This document shows, one piece after another, positions 4,878 to 7,182 of a DNA stretch of 7,182 bases (position 1 is the stretch's first letter; every line of letters begins with the position of its first letter). Location of the stretch: positions 1-7,182 of the forward strand of contig CANQYF010000042.1 in assembly GCA_947628075.1 (NCBI GenBank), read 5' to 3'. A program made the position numbers and the translations under genes. Source of the stretch: an uncultured Bacilli bacterium. GTDB lineage: Bacteria; Bacillota_I; Bacilli_A; RF39; UBA660. A model generated the notes under the pieces. That model was not told the DNA's origin and searched no databases. It saw only the letters and a program-made list of their open reading frames with translations.

Positions 4878-5381
4878 TTATTTAAATTTATTAATTATTT
4901 TAGTGGCATAAAATTCGTAATCAGCATTTTTTAAATTTTCTTTTTCATCTAATAAACATAAAGGAGGAAAAAGAACACACCACCAATTTTTACCCTTACC
5001 TTCTCCTAAAGTAATGACTAAACTTTCATAATTACCCGCCGCATATTTAATCCCTTTATATTCTTTTTCAGGAAAATAATTATTACCAAAGCTTAAATCA
5101 TAAGAAACATTATATTTCTTTACTACTTCATCAATAACGTCTAAATTATTATTCAAAACTTTTCTAGCATCATCTATATTATTAACATTTTTAGTTAATT
5201 TATATATTTCGTTTTCTACTTCATCTTTAATCATTAATTTTAAATCTTGATCTATTTTATTATTACTATTAGCTATAACTCGAAATCTAATTGCATCATT
5301 AGGAATTAAAATATGTTCTTTTTCATTTATTCCTACAAATATAACTGATAATATAAATAATATTACTATTAACTTCTTCAT
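4878..5381 (-). CDS. spoIIR: Stage II sporulation protein R
   Basis: In Bacillus, SpoIIR is made in the forespore, exported across its membrane and triggers SpoIIGA to process pro-SigE in the mother cell. The 167-residue product has a signal or anchor segment (4-18), the family block IRFRVIANSN (31-40) followed by DQDLK, a helical middle, and the conserved C-terminal block GEGKGKNWWCVLFPPLC (126-142) whose Cys135 and Cys142 could form a disulfide. It is shorter than the B. subtilis protein (about 224). ATG at 5381 is chosen over in-frame GTG at 5390 because the latter lies inside the Shine-Dalgarno AGGTGAT (5392-5386). It sits 44 nt after a surface-protein gene and 31 nt before mntP. Family membership is near certain; whether this organism sporulates cannot be told here. 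Confidence 0.93.
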   Translation of the reverse strand: MKKLIVILFILSVIFVGINEKEHILIPNDAIRFRVIANSNNKIDQDLKLMIKDEVENEIYKLTKNVNNIDDARKVLNNNLDVIDEVVKKYNVSYDLSFGNNYFPEKEYKGIKYAAGNYESLVITLGEGKGKNWWCVLFPPLCLLDEKENLKNADYEFYATKIINKFK

Positions 5382-5385
5382 TTTT

Positions 5386-5413
5386 ATCACCTAATTTAAT
5401 AATGGTGATTAGG
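5386..5413 (-). promoter_or_regulatory. Two mutually exclusive stems at the spoIIR ribosome binding site
   Basis: ATCACC (5409-5404) can pair fully with GGTGAT (5391-5386), the spoIIR Shine-Dalgarno. Alternatively CCTAAT (5413-5408) can pair with ATTAGG (5395-5390), which also takes two of the same G bases. Each stem is 6 bp with a loop of 12 nt. Either fold masks the site in the free leader between the surface-protein stop and spoIIR. Confidence 0.4.
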
Positions 5414-5425
5414 AAGTAATTTTAT

Positions 5426-7182
5426 TCAATTAATTTCACTTGGTAATAAAACAGTACCAGTTACACCAGCTTCTTGAAGCCTTGCTTCAATCCAATCTCT
5501 ATTTGCTTCATCTTTTACTATGATTGTTATGCCATTTTTAACGCCCCAAAACATATCAATATAAGATGTTACTTGACTAAATTCGGCATTTCTAAAATCT
5601 ATATATTCTAATGAACTATCATGCAAAAACATCCGGGACATAGTTGTTACTTTATTAGTTTTAAAACTTGATAAATCCAATCTTTGTAATAAATTCATGT
5701 TACTAAACATATCTTCCATAGTCGTAACATTACTAGTGGAAAAACTACTCACATCTAATTCTGTAAGTGAACTCATTCTAGCAAACATAGCTCTCATTAT
5801 CGTCACATTATGTGTATCAAATTTTGATAAGTCCAGTTTTAGCAACGATGACATGCCATTAAACATGGATAACATGTCGGTCACATTTCCTGTATAAAAC
5901 CCACTGACATCTAATTCAGTGAGTGAACTTATTCCAGAAAACATACCGGCCATAGTTGTTACTTTACTGGTATTAAAATTTGATACATCTAGTTTGGTTA
6001 CATTGCTTAAACCAGCAAACATACTATTCATAGTTGTTGAACTTTTTGTATTAAAATTACTGACATCCATTGTTTCAAGATTATAAAATTGGTCAAATGA
6101 TTCGCCAAAATCCATTTTTGATGTATCCAACCTACTGACATCCATTTTTATTATATTTGTTGATCCATGAAAACATCGCCACATACCCACTGATAAATCC
6201 GTATAAAAATTATTAAATTCTATAGTTTCTAAATTTGACATAAACCCCAAAAAATAGCCAATAAACAGTGCATAGATTCTATCGTTACTTCCAATATATA
6301 AATCATAATATTGTTCTTCTTCATCCGCCTCTTTTGGTATTTCTTCTAACCATCCCATGATGCTTCCTGCTGGTGATTGATGTTCTTTAGTTCCTATATT
6401 TGTTAAATCCCAATTAGTTTTTTCCTTTACATTTTTTGTTATATAATTAACAAAATAGATATTCTTAATATATTTGCTCCATTCGTCGCTTCTAAAATCA
6501 GCAAGTCGATTGTTATACCCAACATCACCTAAATATACTGCCCTTTCTCCAGTTAGTTCACATTTTAAATCTGTTGTATCTATATCTATATTAATATCTT
6601 TTCCTGATATATAACTTTGATCTGTTTCTTTATTTGTAAGCTCTATATACGTTTCGATACTTTTACTATTATTTCCTACGATGTCTAAACTAATTGATAT
6701 TGTTGTTTTTCCTGTATCTTTAATTGTTGATAAATCAATAACTTCATGATGTATTCCCCATCTTATGAATACTTTTAAATCTCCTTCTTGAAGAGCATTT
6801 AATATACTATTACTACCATTATCTATACTTATGGTAACATTCGCTGTGCATCTATAAATATTATCGTCTTTCTTGGGGTTTGTTAATGTTATTATTCCAA
6901 TATCATGAAATCCTTCACTTTTGGTTTTGACATAATCAGATTCATCATCGGCATAAATTGTTCCTAATCTGTTTTGACTCATCGCTGCCGCATCAACATT
7001 TAAGTTTAATTTCGTGGTTGGATTTTGAATACTGGCTATAGATGTTCCTTCTGTACTTCCTGTTATTATTGTTTTATTATAATCAGAAGATTCTATTCCC
7101 ACAGCAAAATAGGCATATGATGCCCCGACAAGTAATATTAACAAGAATAATATTCCTATTATTAATTTTATATCGATTATTT
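5426..7182 (-). CDS. BspA-like leucine-rich (DUF285) surface protein, start outside window
   Basis: The frame is open to the window edge: 12 codons precede the first possible start (TTG at 7144) with no stop, so the true start lies beyond 7182. The visible 584 residues begin in a hydrophobic helix ending GASYAYFAV, like the signal or anchor regions of TasA/SipW-type substrates. A beta-rich domain follows, with NIYRC and LKCEL as a possible cysteine pair. A DUF285-type entry region (YDLYIGSNDRIYA ... SNLETIEF) leads into about eight 26-residue repeats of the form MF-x(6)-L-x-x-LD-(V/L)-S-x-F-x-T-x-x-VT-x-M. A short cap, ending in VLLPSEIN, has no LPxTG or GW anchor. Such proteins act in adhesion or interaction at the surface; this one is presumably held by the N-terminal helix. 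The repeat half is richer in G+C than neighbouring genes. Confidence 0.9.
   Translation of the reverse strand, partial: IIDIKLIIGILFLLILLVGASYAYFAVGIESSDYNKTIITGSTEGTSIASIQNPTTKLNLNVDAAAMSQNRLGTIYADDESDYVKTKSEGFHDIGIITLTNPKKDDNIYRCTANVTISIDNGSNSILNALQEGDLKVFIRWGIHHEVIDLSTIKDTGKTTISISLDIVGNNSKSIETYIELTNKETDQSYISGKDINIDIDTTDLKCELTGERAVYLGDVGYNNRLADFRSDEWSKYIKNIYFVNYITKNVKEKTNWDLTNIGTKEHQSPAGSIMGWLEEIPKEADEEEQYYDLYIGSNDRIYALFIGYFLGFMSNLETIEFNNFYTDLSVGMWRCFHGSTNIIKMDVSRLDTSKMDFGESFDQFYNLETMDVSNFNTKSSTTMNSMFAGLSNVTKLDVSNFNTSKVTTMAGMFSGISSLTELDVSGFYTGNVTDMLSMFNGMSSLLKLDLSKFDTHNVTIMRAMFARMSSLTELDVSSFSTSNVTTMEDMFSNMNLLQRLDLSSFKTNKVTTMSRMFLHDSSLEYIDFRNAEFSQVTSYIDMFWGVKNGITIIVKDEANRDWIEARLQEAGVTGTVLLPSEIN
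5552..6175 (-). repeat. Tandem 78-bp leucine-rich repeat units
   Basis: The codon at the repeat's Met position falls at 5552, 5630, 5708, 5786, 5864, 5942, 6020 and 6098, seven exact steps of 78 bp (26 residues). A first, degenerate unit is 75 bp long (Cys codon at 6173). Some units share long DNA identity, for example CATCTAATTC at 5752 and 5908 (156 bp apart) and CATAGTTGTTACTTTA at 5639 and 5951 (312 bp apart). This points to duplication of multi-unit blocks. Confidence 0.85.

Noticed and set aside
5697..5897. Plus-strand open frame inside the leucine-rich repeats
   Set aside because: Arises from the regular 78-bp repeat read in reverse; its own product repeats with the same period.
1..7182. 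Alternative genetic code (TGA as Trp), given the mollicute-like AT content
   Set aside because: Trp is encoded by TGG, and TGA ends the SGNH-like and LRR genes at sensible places.
1..7182. tRNA, rRNA or CRISPR array
   Set aside because: No cloverleaf with a TTCGA arm, no rRNA motif and no regularly spaced non-coding repeats were seen; coding genes fill most of the window.

Overview
This is an AT-rich, standard-code bacterial window (TGG for Trp, TGA used as stop) in which every supported gene lies on the minus strand. It reads as a low-GC Firmicute, probably a gut-type Bacilli lineage. The grounds are a zinc-type L31, a SpoIIR homologue, an MntP pump, Bacillus-like Shine-Dalgarno sequences (several are GGTGAT) and a BspA-like DUF285 surface protein. 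Genus-level placement is not possible from this sequence. From memory of Bacillus subtilis, murZ-rho-rpmE-tdk-prfA-prmC-spoIIR-mntP lie close together, so this window looks like a rearranged remnant of that neighbourhood with lineage-specific surface genes inserted.

Reading in the direction of transcription (high to low coordinates): 7182-5426 is a 5'-truncated BspA-like leucine-rich surface protein with an uncleaved-looking N-terminal membrane segment and exact 26-residue repeats. It is followed at short distance by spoIIR (5381-4878), mntP (4846-4310) and a 306-residue membrane-anchored protein with three two-cysteine repeats (4254-3334). A previously overlooked 57-residue membrane protein (3341-3168) overlaps the end of that gene by 8 nt. 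The ribosome binding sites of spoIIR, mntP and the Cys-repeat gene can each pair with an upstream ACC-containing arm, so these three junctions share a possible translation-gating design.

The 3167-2895 gap holds two identical 15-bp dyads 45 bp apart. One of them overlaps the -35 of a good SigA-type promoter that would give murA a leader of about 170 nt. A third dyad of different sequence sits beside a TATAAT box close to murA. Then come murA (2894-1641), a terminator-like hairpin, an SGNH-fold membrane protein that has lost its catalytic residues (1603-920), a small P-loop kinase-like protein (876-358), and rpmE (267-58) with its own extended -10 promoter and a palindromic leader. Positions 1-57 hold no gene that can be supported.

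Taken together the window combines envelope work (MurA, the SGNH pseudo-enzyme, Mn export) with surface display (LRR protein, Cys-repeat protein). The most unusual points are the catalytically dead SGNH protein, the paired operators ahead of murA, the overlapping 57-residue gene and the recurring Shine-Dalgarno hairpins.
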